Notes: a model not told the origin generated them from the letters alone. Shown: positions 27,857 to 35,851, counted from the stretch's first letter. The stretch is 64,000 nt of DNA from Streptomyces sp. NRRL F-5630 (GCF_000719475.1 NZ_JOGO01000020.1:54871-118870), one strand, 5' to 3'. Translations and numbers: made by a program.

Positions 27857-28044
27857 GGTGACCCCCAAGGAACCGAGAACGCCCGGCCCCCTGCCGTGCT
27901 CAGTGAGCGTAGAGGATCAGCCTTTCGCGCCGCCGCGAGCCCCCGGGCAGCGGCGGCCACGTGCGCGAAGGCGCGCTGGGCGCAGGCGCGGCGAGGAGCG
28001 GGAGGCGCGGGCCCCGCGCCTCGCCCGCGACGTGGCCGTCCCGC

Positions 28045-29100
28045 CTACAGCCCGACGCCCACCATCACCGGCTCGTTGACCAGTTCCACGCCGAACGCCT
28101 CGCGTACGCCCGCCACGACCTCCCGGGCGAGTGCGAGCAGGTCCTCCGTGCTCGCGGCGCCCCGGTTCGTCAGGGCGAGCGTGTGCTTCGTCGAGATGCG
28201 GGCGGCGCCGCTCCCGTAGCCCTTCGTGAAGCCGGCCTTGTCGATGAGCCAGGCGGCCGAGGTCTTCGTGAGCCCCTCGCCCGCCGGGTAGGCGGGGGGC
28301 GTGACGTCCTCGCCGAGGCGGGCGTGCGCCTTGGCGAGGAAGGTGGCGAACTCGGCCTCGGTCAGCAGCGGGTTGGTGAAGAAGGAGCCCGCCGACCACG
28401 TGTCGTGGTCCTCGGGGTCGAGCACCATGCCCTTGCCCGCGCGCAGCTTCAGGACGGTGTCGCGGGCGGTCGCGAGCGGCACGCGCTCGCCCACCCCGAC
28501 GCCGAGCGCCCGCGCCGTCTCCGCGTACCGCACGGGCGCCGAGAGACCCTCGGCGTCCTCCAGCGCGAAGCGCACCCGCAGCACGATCCACCGCTCGGGC
28601 TCCGCCTTGAACCGGCTCCAGCGGTAGGCGAAGCCGCACTCGGCGGCGGGAACGGTGACCGTCTCGCCGTTCGCGCGGTCGTAGGCGAGGACTTCGGTGA
28701 CGGTCTGCGCGACCTCCTGGCCGTAGGCGCCCACGTTCTGGATCGGCGTCGCCCCCGCCGAGCCCGGGATGCCCGCGAGGCACTCGATCCCGGCGAGCCC
28801 GGCGGCGACCGAGGCGGCGACGGTCTCGTCCCAGTTCTCCCCGGCGGCGACTTCGAGGCGGGTGCCGTCCAGGGTGCGTCCGGTCGTCGCGACGCGCAGC
28901 GCCGTGCCGTCGAAGCCCTTGTCGCCGATGACGAGGTTGCTGCCGCCGCCGATCACGAGCAGCGGTTCGCCGGCCGTGTCGGCGGCACGGACGGTCTCGA
29001 CGATCTCGGCATCGGTGTGTGCCGTGACGAGGCGGCGCGCGGTACCGCCGAGCCGGAGCGTGGTGAGCGGGGCGAGGGGAGCGTCGTGGAGTTCCTGCAC
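28045..29100 (-). CDS. murB: UDP-N-acetylenolpyruvoylglucosamine reductase
   Basis: MurB reduces the enolpyruvyl group of UDP-GlcNAc-enolpyruvate to give UDP-MurNAc, the second step of peptidoglycan precursor synthesis, using FAD and NADPH. The protein is 351 residues. The FAD-binding PP-loop region includes LLVIGGGSNLVIGD and GIECLAGIPGSAGATPIQNV. The type I-like SAGSFFTNP segment carries the catalytic Ser, followed by a C-terminal Glu-containing region. The start is GTG 29100; the frame is open upstream to 29214 without similarity. Confidence 0.95.
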   Translation of the reverse strand: MQELHDAPLAPLTTLRLGGTARRLVTAHTDAEIVETVRAADTAGEPLLVIGGGSNLVIGDKGFDGTALRVATTGRTLDGTRLEVAAGENWDETVAASVAAGLAGIECLAGIPGSAGATPIQNVGAYGQEVAQTVTEVLAYDRANGETVTVPAAECGFAYRWSRFKAEPERWIVLRVRFALEDAEGLSAPVRYAETARALGVGVGERVPLATARDTVLKLRAGKGMVLDPEDHDTWSAGSFFTNPLLTEAEFATFLAKAHARLGEDVTPPAYPAGEGLTKTSAAWLIDKAGFTKGYGSGAARISTKHTLALTNRGAASTEDLLALAREVVAGVREAFGVELVNEPVMVGVGL

Positions 29101-29168
29101 CGCTTCAGGGTACGGGGCGTGGTGCGCTCGCGAGTGCGCGCGCACCCCGGCCCCCTCCGTACGGGCTA

Positions 29169-29211
29169 GAGGGGGCGGGGCGCGCGCAGCCCGCGCGCAC
29201 CCCGCCCCCTC
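29169..29211 (-). terminator. Terminator after the MFS efflux gene
   Basis: A 19-position stem (GAGGGGGCGGGG and following bases) with a 5-nt loop starts 7 bases past the MFS stop. Its one mispair is C-A on the plus strand, which is a G-U pair in the minus-strand RNA. Confidence 0.8.
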
Positions 29212-29217
29212 CATGGG

Positions 29218-30648
29218 CTAGGCGGCGACCGGCGCCGCCTCGGTGAGCCGCGGCTCAGCGGCCTTCGGCGGCACCGCCCGCCCCCGCGGGATCAGCAGCG
29301 CGATCACGGCTCCCAGGAGCACCCCGCCCGTGCCCGCCCACAGGGCCGGGGTGAGCCCGTCCACGAAGTCCGCGGCGCCCGCGTACCCGCCCCGCGCGGT
29401 GAACACGGCGCTCAGGACGGCGATGCCGAGCGCCCCGCCGACCTCGCGGACCGCGTTGTTGACACCCGAGGCGATCCCCGCCTCGGCGGGACGCACGCTG
29501 TCCATGACGAGGGCGGCGGCGGGCGCGAAGTAGAGCGCCATCCCGATGCCGCCGAGGATCATGCCGGGCAGCAGTTCCCCGTACGAGACCCCCGCGTCGT
29601 AGAGGTACGCGAACCAGCCGAGCGCGATCCCCTGGAAGAGCAGCCCGGCCGCGACCACGCGCCGGCCGCCGAGGCGGTCGCTGAGCATCCCCGCGATGGG
29701 CGCGACGAGCATGGGCATCCCGGTCCACGGCAGCATCCGCAGTCCCGCCTCGGTCGGCGACCAGCCCTGTACGAGCTGGAGGGCCTGGCTGAGCAGGAAG
29801 ATCGAGCCGAACATGCCGAGGAACATCAGCAGGCTGACAGCGTTGATCGCGCTGAAGGCCCGCCCCCGGAAGAGCCGCATCGGCACCATCGGACGCCGCG
29901 AGCGCAGTTCCCAGACGACGAACCCGGCGAGCAGCGCGGTCCCCGCGAGGAGCCCGCCGAGCACGGGCGCGCTGGTCCAGCCGTCCCCGTTGCCGTTGAC
30001 GAGCGCGTACACGATCCCGAAGAGGCCGCCGCTGACCAGGAGCGTCCCCGGCAGGTCCAGGCGCGCTCCGGGCGCGGTGGACTCGCCGAGCCGCAGCGGG
30101 GCGAGGATCAGGAGCAGCGCGCCGAGCGGCACGTTGAGCCAGAAGATCCAGTGCCACGAGATGTGCTCCGTGAGGGTGCCGCCGATGAGCGGCCCGGTCG
30201 CGACCGCGAGGCCGTTGACGGCACCCGTGATGCCGTACGCCATCCCGCGCCGTCCGGCCGGGACGGCCGCGGCGATGAGCGTGAGGATGAGCGGCATCAT
30301 GACCGCGGCCCCGACGCCTTGCAGGGCGCGCGCGGCGATGAGCTGGCCTATCCCCTGCGCGAAACCGGCGAGCCCCGAGGCGAGGGTGAAGAGCGCGACG
30401 CCCGCGAGGAACATCCGGCGCCGCCCGAAGCGGTCCCCGAGCGCGGCCCCGAAGAGCATGAGCACCGCGAAGGTCAGCGTGTACGCACTCACCGTCCACT
30501 CCAGGTCCCCCGCGCCGCCGCCGAGGTCGGCGCGGATCGAGGGGAGGGCGTTGGTGACGACGAGGTTGTCGAGCGCGGCCATGAAGCCCGCGATCCCGGT
30601 GATGAGCAGCACCCAGAAGACGGGCCGCTTGCTCGGTGTGGATGGCAT
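29218..30648 (-). CDS. MFS drug:proton antiporter of the EmrB/QacA (DHA2) type
   Basis: The 476-residue protein has about 14 hydrophobic segments and the DHA2 signature features. LDNLVVTNALPSIRADL lies in helix 1, GAALGDRFGRRRMFLAG is motif A after helix 2, and a Gly/Pro-rich motif C (VATGPLIGGTLTE) is in helix 5. It exports drugs or antibiotics in exchange for protons; the substrate is unknown. It is controlled by the TetR gene just upstream (30782-31345): both promoters carry the same operator. A strong terminator follows. Confidence 0.92.
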   Translation of the reverse strand: MPSTPSKRPVFWVLLITGIAGFMAALDNLVVTNALPSIRADLGGGAGDLEWTVSAYTLTFAVLMLFGAALGDRFGRRRMFLAGVALFTLASGLAGFAQGIGQLIAARALQGVGAAVMMPLILTLIAAAVPAGRRGMAYGITGAVNGLAVATGPLIGGTLTEHISWHWIFWLNVPLGALLLILAPLRLGESTAPGARLDLPGTLLVSGGLFGIVYALVNGNGDGWTSAPVLGGLLAGTALLAGFVVWELRSRRPMVPMRLFRGRAFSAINAVSLLMFLGMFGSIFLLSQALQLVQGWSPTEAGLRMLPWTGMPMLVAPIAGMLSDRLGGRRVVAAGLLFQGIALGWFAYLYDAGVSYGELLPGMILGGIGMALYFAPAAALVMDSVRPAEAGIASGVNNAVREVGGALGIAVLSAVFTARGGYAGAADFVDGLTPALWAGTGGVLLGAVIALLIPRGRAVPPKAAEPRLTEAAPVAA

Positions 30649-30672
30649 GTCCTGTGTCCCCCAGACACTTGA

Positions 30673-30701
30673 ACTTTAGTTATCGATCACTAACTTCACA
30701 G
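30673..30701 (-). promoter_or_regulatory. MFS promoter with TetR operator
   Basis: On the minus strand CTGTGA (30696-30701), a 17-base spacer and TAAAGT (30673-30678) form a promoter. Its spacer holds the palindrome TTAGT-N8-ACTAA, flanked by AACTT-type bases. The same operator geometry is found at the regulator's own promoter (31362-31390). Confidence 0.7.
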
Positions 30702-30781
30702 GGCGCACGTCACCGGCACGGGTAACGGCGCACGGAACCCGGCACGCGAAATCCGGCGCACCGGAGCCCGCGCCGCGCCCC

Positions 30782-31345
30782 TTACTCCTGGAACTCCTTG
30801 GCCACGGGCACGTCCTCCGCGTCGAGCCCGCACCAGACGTGGTGCGTCGGCGGGAAACCGAGCGAGACGAGGTTGTTGATCAACATGCCCATGGCCAGGA
30901 ACTGCGCGGCCTCCTCGGCGTCACCGCCGAGGCGCAGCAGCAGGAAGTCCCACAGCTCGGTCCAGTTCCGCCGCAACTCCCCCGCGAACTCCTCGTCCCC
31001 CGCGCCGCGCGCGGCGGCGGCCTGCCCGTAGATCCGCAGGAACATCTGCGGGAACTCCGGGCGCCGCTCGATGAGTTCCTTGTACGCCGCGCCCATCGCG
31101 GCCTTCTGGCCCTCGCCCTCCACGGCGTCGGCGGCCTCCGCGAAGACGCGCACCGTCTCGCGCATGGAGTACGCGGCGGCGGCGAGGAAGAGCTCCCGCT
31201 TGTTCTTGAACAGCCGGAAGAGGTACGGCTGCGAGACCCCGACCCGCTGAGCGATCGACTCGGTCGACGTCCCCTCGTACCCCCGCTCGGCGAACTCGGC
31301 GACGGCGGCACGAATGGCGCTCAGCCGCCGCTCCTCTGCACTCAT
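30782..31345 (-). CDS. TetR-family transcriptional repressor
   Basis: 187 residues from ATG 31345. The N-terminal helix-turn-helix (GTSTESIAQRVGVSQPYLFRLFKNKREL) is typical TetR. The rest is the helical ligand-binding domain, ending in the extended tail PTHHVWCGLDAEDVPVAKEF. GTG at 31354 is a possible alternative start. It reads in the same direction as the MFS pump, 133 bases before it, and an identical-type operator covers both promoters, so it most likely represses the pump and itself until a drug-like ligand binds. Confidence 0.9.
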   Translation of the reverse strand: MSAEERRLSAIRAAVAEFAERGYEGTSTESIAQRVGVSQPYLFRLFKNKRELFLAAAAYSMRETVRVFAEAADAVEGEGQKAAMGAAYKELIERRPEFPQMFLRIYGQAAAARGAGDEEFAGELRRNWTELWDFLLLRLGGDAEEAAQFLAMGMLINNLVSLGFPPTHHVWCGLDAEDVPVAKEFQE

Positions 31346-31361
31346 CCTGACCACGGGAAGA

Positions 31362-31390
31362 AAGTTAGTACTCAATCACTAACTTGGCAA
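31362..31390 (-). promoter_or_regulatory. TetR promoter with autoregulatory operator
   Basis: TTGCCA (31385-31390), a 17-base spacer and TAACTT (31362-31367) on the minus strand. The palindrome AGTTAGT-N8-ACTAACT (31363-31384) fills the spacer and the -10 box, so repressor binding would block RNA polymerase. The right half-site ACTAACTT is identical in the MFS promoter. Confidence 0.78.
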
Positions 31391-31534
31391 GGGCGGGTGG
31401 TGGGTGGGCGACGAGCGGCGCGTGCGGCGTCTTGAGAAGGGGGCGCGGGGCGGGGCTCGGGAGGGGGCCGCAAGGGCGGAGCAGTTCGCAGAGGCAACCG
31501 CGAGGCGGAGCCCCGCGAAAGCGGCCCCCGAGAC

Positions 31535-31589
31535 ACCGGCTCGCGAAGGGAGCCGGGGATGAGGCCACCGGCTCGCGTAGGGAGCCGGG
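31535..31589 (-). terminator. Two tandem hairpins after the MaoC operon
   Basis: The 23-base unit ACCGGCTCGCGAAGGGAGCC... occurs at 31535-31557 and, with one base changed, at 31567-31589; each forms a CCGGCTC/GGAGCCGG hairpin. A decayed third copy follows near 31599. They lie in the 355-base gap (31346-31700) between the TetR start and the MaoC gene end, where I see no gene. They are probably terminators for the rpmG/MaoC transcript. Confidence 0.55.
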
Positions 31590-31700
31590 TGGGGCCGCCT
31601 GCTTGCGAAAAGACCTGCGGACCACCAGCGGCGGACAGCCCCGCCGGGCACCACCCCACAGACGGGGCCGCCGGACACCGCCGCCCCGCGGCCCGCCGCC

Positions 31701-32129
31701 TCACGCCAGCCGGACGACCGCCCGGCTCATCCCGAGCACCTTCTGCCCGCCGCTGGTGGCCAGCAGATCGACCCGCACCAGCCCGTCGTCGAGCTTCGCC
31801 GCGACCTTCCCGCTCACCTCGATGACGGCTCCCTCGTCGTCGTCGGGCACGACGACCGGCTTCGTGAACCGCACGCCGTACTCGACGACGGCCCCCGGGT
31901 CACCCACCCAGTCCGTCACGACCCGCGCGGCCTCGGCCATCGTGAACATGCCGTGCGCGATGACGTCCGGCAGCCCCACGGACTTCGCGAAGCGCTCGTT
32001 CCAGTGGATGGGGTTGAAGTCCCCCGAGGCGCCCGCGTACGCGACGAGCGTGGCACGGGTCACGGGGAAGCTCGCCGGCGGCAGCTCGGTGCCGACCTCG
32101 ACGTCCGCGTAGGCGACGGTGGCGCTCAT
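31701..32129 (-). CDS. MaoC-family hydratase/dehydratase (HadB-like)
   Basis: A 142-residue hot-dog-fold protein with the hydratase-2 motif YAGASGDFNPIHWNERFAKS, holding the catalytic Asp and His, followed by VIAHGMFTMAEAARVV. It likely adds or removes water at an enoyl/3-hydroxyacyl thioester. ATG 32129 shares one base with the stop of the upstream MaoC gene, so the two are coupled and probably form a heterodimer, as HadA-HadB do in mycobacteria. The substrate in this organism is not clear. Confidence 0.88.
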   Translation of the reverse strand: MSATVAYADVEVGTELPPASFPVTRATLVAYAGASGDFNPIHWNERFAKSVGLPDVIAHGMFTMAEAARVVTDWVGDPGAVVEYGVRFTKPVVVPDDDEGAVIEVSGKVAAKLDDGLVRVDLLATSGGQKVLGMSRAVVRLA

Positions 32130-32587
32130 CACTTCTCCCCTTCCCCGGCCGCGCGGGCCACGAGCTTCATGACGGTCGTCACGACGAGTTCGCCCTCGGC
32201 GTCGTGCACCTCACCCCGGACGTCGATGACGTCGTTGCCCGCGAGCGACTTGATCGCGTCGATCGTCGAGGTGACGCTCAGCACGTCCCCCGCCCGGACG
32301 GGACGCACGTAGGCGAACTTCTGGTCCCCGTGCACGACGCGGCTGTAGTCGAGCCCGAGCGCCGGGTCCTGGACGACCTGCGCGGCGGCACGGTACGTGA
32401 CGGCGAAGACGAAGGTCGGCGGGGCGATCACGTCCTCGTGCCCGAGCTTCCGGGCGGCCTCGGGGTCGGTGTACGCGGGGTTCTCGTCACCGATCGCGCG
32501 CGCGAACTCGCGGATCTTCTCCCGCCCCACCTCGTAGGAATCGACGGGCGGATAACTCCGCCCCACGAAGGACTGGTCGAGCGCCAT
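32129..32587 (-). CDS. MaoC-type N-terminal dehydratase domain protein (HadA-like)
   Basis: 152 residues from ATG 32587, after a GGGAGGTGGGA ribosome site. It has the structural FAS1-like MaoC N-terminal fold: SYEVGREKIREFARAIGDEN near the start and APPTFVFAVTYRAA in the middle. It lacks the catalytic Asp-His pair of its partner, as expected for the non-catalytic subunit that shapes the substrate tunnel. The order rpmG - this gene - MaoC matches mycobacterial rpmG2-hadA-hadB. Confidence 0.87.
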   Translation of the reverse strand: MALDQSFVGRSYPPVDSYEVGREKIREFARAIGDENPAYTDPEAARKLGHEDVIAPPTFVFAVTYRAAAQVVQDPALGLDYSRVVHGDQKFAYVRPVRAGDVLSVTSTIDAIKSLAGNDVIDVRGEVHDAEGELVVTTVMKLVARAAGEGEK

Positions 32588-32620
32588 GCGCCGTCCCACC
32601 TCCCGGTCTCGGCTGTACGT

Positions 32621-32687
32621 GCGTAGGTGTACGCCGCGGTACGTCATGTATCGCCGCGTAGGTGTACGCCGCGGTACGTGGCGTATC
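32621..32687 (-). repeat. Two 32-base direct repeats upstream of the HadA-like gene
   Basis: The units at 32621-32652 and 32656-32687 match at 29 of 32 positions and share GTAGGTGTACGCCGCGGTAC. Each contains a GTAC...GTAC dyad. They begin 34 bases before the gene start, so they sit in its promoter or leader and may bind a regulator. Confidence 0.6.
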
Positions 32688-32862
32688 GCGGCGCCCCAGC
32701 GTCTCACGGGTGGTACGGCGCACCCGAGGAGAGCCCGGCCCCTGCCCGCACAGACGCCCCCGGACCGTGCGGCCTACACGGCCCGGGCCTGTGCGAGCAC
32801 ACACGCCCGGTCCGTGCCCGTCCTCCACGCCTCTCGGAGGACCCATCCCCGGAAACGCCGAA

Positions 32863-32888
32863 AGGCCGCTCCCCGAAGGGAACGGCCT
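32863..32888 (-). terminator. Terminator after rpmG
   Basis: An 11-bp stem with the extra-stable TTCG tetraloop when read on the minus strand, 40 bases past the rpmG stop. It would limit read-through into the MaoC genes. Confidence 0.75.
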
Positions 32889-32927
32889 CGCGAACGAGCC
32901 TGATGCGAAAGGTCCGTGACCGGAAGG

Positions 32928-33092
32928 TCAGCGGGTCTCGCGGTGCGCCGTGTGCTTGTTGCAGCGCGGGCAGTGCTTCTTGAGTTCAAGACGATCCGGG
33001 TCGTTACGCCGGTTCTTCTTGGTGATGTAGTTCCGCTCCTTGCACTCCACGCAGGCCAGCGTGATCTTCGGGCGGACGTCGGTGGCAGCCAC
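32928..33092 (-). CDS. rpmG: 50S ribosomal protein L33 (zinc-binding form)
   Basis: A 54-residue protein from GTG 33092, with AAGGAG upstream: (M)[16 protein letters not shown] and so on. Four cysteines (C14, C17, C41, C44) form the zinc ribbon, so this is the C+ paralogue, the form used when zinc is plentiful. Streptomyces usually keep Zur-repressed C- copies elsewhere. Two tRNA genes lie just upstream. Confidence 0.96.
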   Translation of the reverse strand: MAATDVRPKITLACVECKERNYITKKNRRNDPDRLELKKHCPRCNKHTAHRETR

Positions 33093-33182
33093 GTGAGTGC
33101 TCCTTGACGAACGGATAGAAAACGATTAACGCAGGAAAGAGTAGCCGACCGAAGGACCGACCCCACAATCGGCTACTGTCAG

Positions 33183-33255
33183 TAGCGGTGACCGGACTTG
33201 AACCGGTGACACAGCGATTATGAGCCGCTTGCTCTACCGACTGAGCTACACCGCC
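33183..33255 (-). tRNA. tRNA-Met (anticodon CAT, elongator)
   Basis: 73 bases on the minus strand. The acceptor GGCGGTG pairs with CACCGCT, including a G1-U72 pair. The anticodon loop CTCATAA reads CAT and the T-loop is TTCAAGT. The paired first position marks it as elongator rather than initiator. Confidence 0.94.
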
Positions 33256-33307
33256 TCGGTGTGAGTGCGGCCCCCGTCCCACAAGGACGGGGATCTCTTC
33301 ACACCAG

Positions 33308-33380
33308 AGCCCCAAAACGGAATCGAACCGTTGACCTTCTCCTTACCATGGAGACGCTCTGCCGACTGAGCTATTGGGGC
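33308..33380 (-). tRNA. tRNA-Thr (anticodon GGT)
   Basis: 73 bases on the minus strand. The acceptor GCCCCAA pairs with TTGGGGC, the anticodon stem is TCTCC/GGAGA with loop ATGGTAA (GGT), and the T-loop is TTCGATT. It is probably transcribed together with tRNA-Met and rpmG. Confidence 0.95.
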
Positions 33381-33622
33381 GAGCGAGGAAGACATTACAC
33401 GCTCGCGGGCTGTTCGCCCAAATCCTTACCGCGACCGGTCGCGGTGGTGCGCGCCCGCGCCGCTTCACCGCGCGTACCGCCCCTCGTACGCCTGTGACCT
33501 GCGCGAGCGCCGGGGCGCCCGGCGGCGGGCGGACGCGCCCCACCGGGACATTCCGCCGGTACGACTATTGCCCTCCTGCTCGTCGTCGCGGGGAGGGAGC
33601 CCTAGGCTCGTGCCCACTCTGG

Positions 33623-33689
33623 GTGATCACGGGGTGATCACATTCCGCGAGTACCCGACCCACGGGAGCGAGTACCCGACCACGGGAGC
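33623..33689 (+). promoter_or_regulatory. Tandem palindromes and direct repeats before the amidohydrolase
   Basis: The 8-bp palindrome GTGATCAC occurs twice (33623-33630 and 33634-33641), 11 bases apart, which places both on one face of the helix. It is followed by two adjacent copies of CGAGTACCCGACC(C)ACGGGAG at 33648-33668 and 33669-33689, just before the start codon. The rest of the 312-base gap 33381-33692 shows no gene. This is operator-like; the binding protein is unknown. Confidence 0.5.
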
Positions 33690-33692
33690 ACG

Positions 33693-34940
33693 ATGCCCGA
33701 CAGCCCTCCGCCCTCTTCCCGCCTCCCCGGCGGCGACGGCGGCCCCGGCGCCGGCCTGCTGCTCAGCGGCGCACGGCTGAGCGACGGGCGCACCGTGGAC
33801 GTACGCCTCGCCCGCGGCCGTATCGAGGCCGTGGGCACCGTGGGCAGCCTGCCCGCGCGCGGAGCGCACACCGTCGACCTCGGCGGCTGGCTCCTCCTCC
33901 CCGCCCCCGCCGAACCGCACGCGCACGCCGACACCGCGCTGACCGCGCTCACGGCGGGCCCGCCGGACGACAGCCCGCGCGCGGTGTGCTCCCGCGCCAC
34001 CGAGGCGGCCCTCCTCCAGCTCGGCCACGGCGCCACAGCGCAGCGCACCCACGTCCGGGTCGGCGACGTCCAGGGCCTCACCGCCCTCGAAGCGGTCCTC
34101 CAGGCCCGTACCGCGCTGCACGGCCTCGCCGAACTCTCCGTCGTCGCCGTGCCCCGGCTGCTCACCGGGGTCGCGGGCGCGGAGGGGCGGGCGCAGCTGC
34201 GCGAGGCGGTGAAGATGGGCGCGGCCGTCGTGGGCGGCTGCCCCGATCTCGACCCCGACCCCACGGGCTACACCGAGGTCCTGCTCGCCGTCGCCGCCGA
34301 GCACGGCTGCCCCGTCGATCTGCACACCGCCGCCGACGACCCGGTGCGCCTCGCCCGGCTCGCCGCGATGGCGGGCGGACTGCGGCCCGGGGTGGCGCTC
34401 GGGCCCTGCGGGGGCCTCGCGCGGCTGCCCGACGCCGTCGCCGGGCGCGCGGCCGAATCGCTCGCGGCGGCCGGCATCGCGGTCGTCGCGCTGCCGCAGG
34501 GCGACTGCCGCGGCACCGAGCGGCGCGGGGTAACGAGCGCGCCCGTACGGCTGCTGCGCGCCGCCGGGGTCACGGTCGCGGCCGGCAGCGGGGCGCTGCG
34601 CGACCAGGCGAACCCGGTGGGCCGCGGCGACCCCCTGGAGGCCGCCTACCTCCTGGCCTCGCAGCACGGGCTGCGCCCCGGCGAGGCGTACGCGGCCGTC
34701 TCCGCGACGGCCCGCGCGCTGCTCGGCCTGCCGGAGGTACGGGTCGAGGCGGGCTTCCCCGCCGAGTTGCTCGCCGTGCGCGGCGACCAGCTCGGGGGCG
34801 CGCTCTCGCTCGCGTACGGGCGCCTTGTCGTGCACCGGGGGCGGGTGGTGGCGCGGACGAGCGCTGTACGGGAGTACTGCGATTCCGCCGCGGGCCTCGA
34901 CCTGCCCCGCCAGAGCCGGACCTCGCGCCGTACGTCCTGA
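33693..34940 (+). CDS. Amidohydrolase-superfamily protein, cytosine-deaminase-like, degenerate metal site
   Basis: 415 residues from ATG 33693, with GGGAG upstream. It has the beta-sandwich start (GAGLLLSGARLSDGRTVDVR) and the barrel. The first metal motif is present as EPHAHAD (H76, H78), and a third His lies in VDLHTAADD. The later metal His seems absent: the corresponding stretch reads ALGPCGGLARL. The usual SDNxxD segment is replaced by GSGALRDQANPVGRGD, keeping one Asp. It may have changed chemistry or lost activity. The family is clear; the substrate is not. Confidence 0.75.
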   Translation: MPDSPPPSSRLPGGDGGPGAGLLLSGARLSDGRTVDVRLARGRIEAVGTVGSLPARGAHTVDLGGWLLLPAPAEPHAHADTALTALTAGPPDDSPRAVCSRATEAALLQLGHGATAQRTHVRVGDVQGLTALEAVLQARTALHGLAELSVVAVPRLLTGVAGAEGRAQLREAVKMGAAVVGGCPDLDPDPTGYTEVLLAVAAEHGCPVDLHTAADDPVRLARLAAMAGGLRPGVALGPCGGLARLPDAVAGRAAESLAAAGIAVVALPQGDCRGTERRGVTSAPVRLLRAAGVTVAAGSGALRDQANPVGRGDPLEAAYLLASQHGLRPGEAYAAVSATARALLGLPEVRVEAGFPAELLAVRGDQLGGALSLAYGRLVVHRGRVVARTSAVREYCDSAAGLDLPRQSRTSRRTS

Positions 34941-34977
34941 GCGGCGCCCGGTCCCGCAGAGGCGTACCGTCGGAGCC

Positions 34978-35634
34978 ATGCGCATGGTGATCGCAGGAGG
35001 ACATGGTCAGATCGCGTTGCGGCTGGAGCGGCTGCTCGCCGGACGTGGTGAGGAGGCGGTCGGCCTGATTCGGAACCCGGACCAGGCGGGCGACCTCGAA
35101 CTCGCGGGCGCGCGGGCGGTGGTGTGCGATCTGGAGTCGGCGACGGTCGACGAGGTGGCGCACGCGCTCGAAGGCGCGGACGTGGCGGTGTTCGCGGCCG
35201 GGGCGGGCCCCGACAGCGGCCGGGACCGCAAGGACACGATGGACCGCGACGGAGCGGTGCTCCTCGCGGACGCGGCCGAACGCGCGGGCGTACGCCGCTT
35301 CCTGATGGTGTCCTCGATGGGCGCGGACGCGGCGCACGAGGGCGATGAGATCTTCGACGTGTACCTGCGCGCGAAGGGGGCGGCGGACGACGCGATCCGC
35401 GCGCGTACGGGCCTGGACTGGACGATCCTGCGCCCGGGACGCCTGACGGACGCCCCCGGCACGGGCGAGGTCGCGCTCTCCACGAGCACGGGTTACGGCG
35501 AGGTGCCCCGCGACGACGTGGCGGCGGTCCTCCACGCCCTGGCCCACTCCCCCGCCTCGACGGGCCTGACCCTGGAACTCATCTCGGGCCCGACCCCGGT
35601 CGACACGGCGGTCCGCCTCGCCAAGACCCCCTGA
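34978..35634 (+). CDS. NAD(P)-binding Rossmann protein, atypical SDR
   Basis: 218 residues from ATG 34978, which follows GGAG. The nucleotide motif GGHGQIALRLERLL starts at residue 7. Later segments LMVSSMGADAAHEG and GLDWTILRPGRLTD are typical of NmrA/YwnB-like atypical short-chain dehydrogenases, in which the catalytic Tyr is often lacking. It probably acts as a redox-linked reductase or sensor. It lies 37 bases after the amidohydrolase and may be in one operon with it. Confidence 0.85.
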   Translation: MRMVIAGGHGQIALRLERLLAGRGEEAVGLIRNPDQAGDLELAGARAVVCDLESATVDEVAHALEGADVAVFAAGAGPDSGRDRKDTMDRDGAVLLADAAERAGVRRFLMVSSMGADAAHEGDEIFDVYLRAKGAADDAIRARTGLDWTILRPGRLTDAPGTGEVALSTSTGYGEVPRDDVAAVLHALAHSPASTGLTLELISGPTPVDTAVRLAKTP

Positions 35635-35641
35635 CCGGCAC

Positions 35642-35851
35642 TCACCAGAGCGGAATCTGCCCCGGGAAGTCGGGCACGACGAACCCTTCGAGCGCGTCCT
35701 GCCCGTCCCCGGTCCCCACCCAGCGCCGCGACCCCGCACACGACTCCAGCCCCCCGACCGCCCGCGTCCCCGGCGCGTCATGCCGGGCCAGCCGCCCGGC
35801 GACAACGGCGATCTCACGACGGCACTCGGGACAGGAACGGCGCTGAGTCAT
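35642..35851 (-). CDS. Small CxxC protein of unknown function
   Basis: 69 residues from ATG 35851, with GGAG upstream. The start MTQRRSCPECRREIAVVAGRLARHD carries a CPEC pair, and one more Cys (GGLESCAGSRR) with a His nearby could complete a zinc site. It ends PDFPGQIPLW. It converges with the Rossmann-protein gene, 7 bases away. No function is known to me. Confidence 0.65.
   Translation of the reverse strand: MTQRRSCPECRREIAVVAGRLARHDAPGTRAVGGLESCAGSRRWVGTGDGQDALEGFVVPDFPGQIPLW

Noticed and set aside
31535..32687. Short repeat clusters considered as CRISPR
   Set aside because: Only two copies each, spacers of 3-10 bases and no cas genes; hairpins or operators explain them better.
33004..33543. 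Minus-strand frames with VAQSVEQAAHNRCVTGSSPV and PNSSVGRASPW
   Set aside because: Spurious translations of the tRNA-Met and tRNA-Thr genes.
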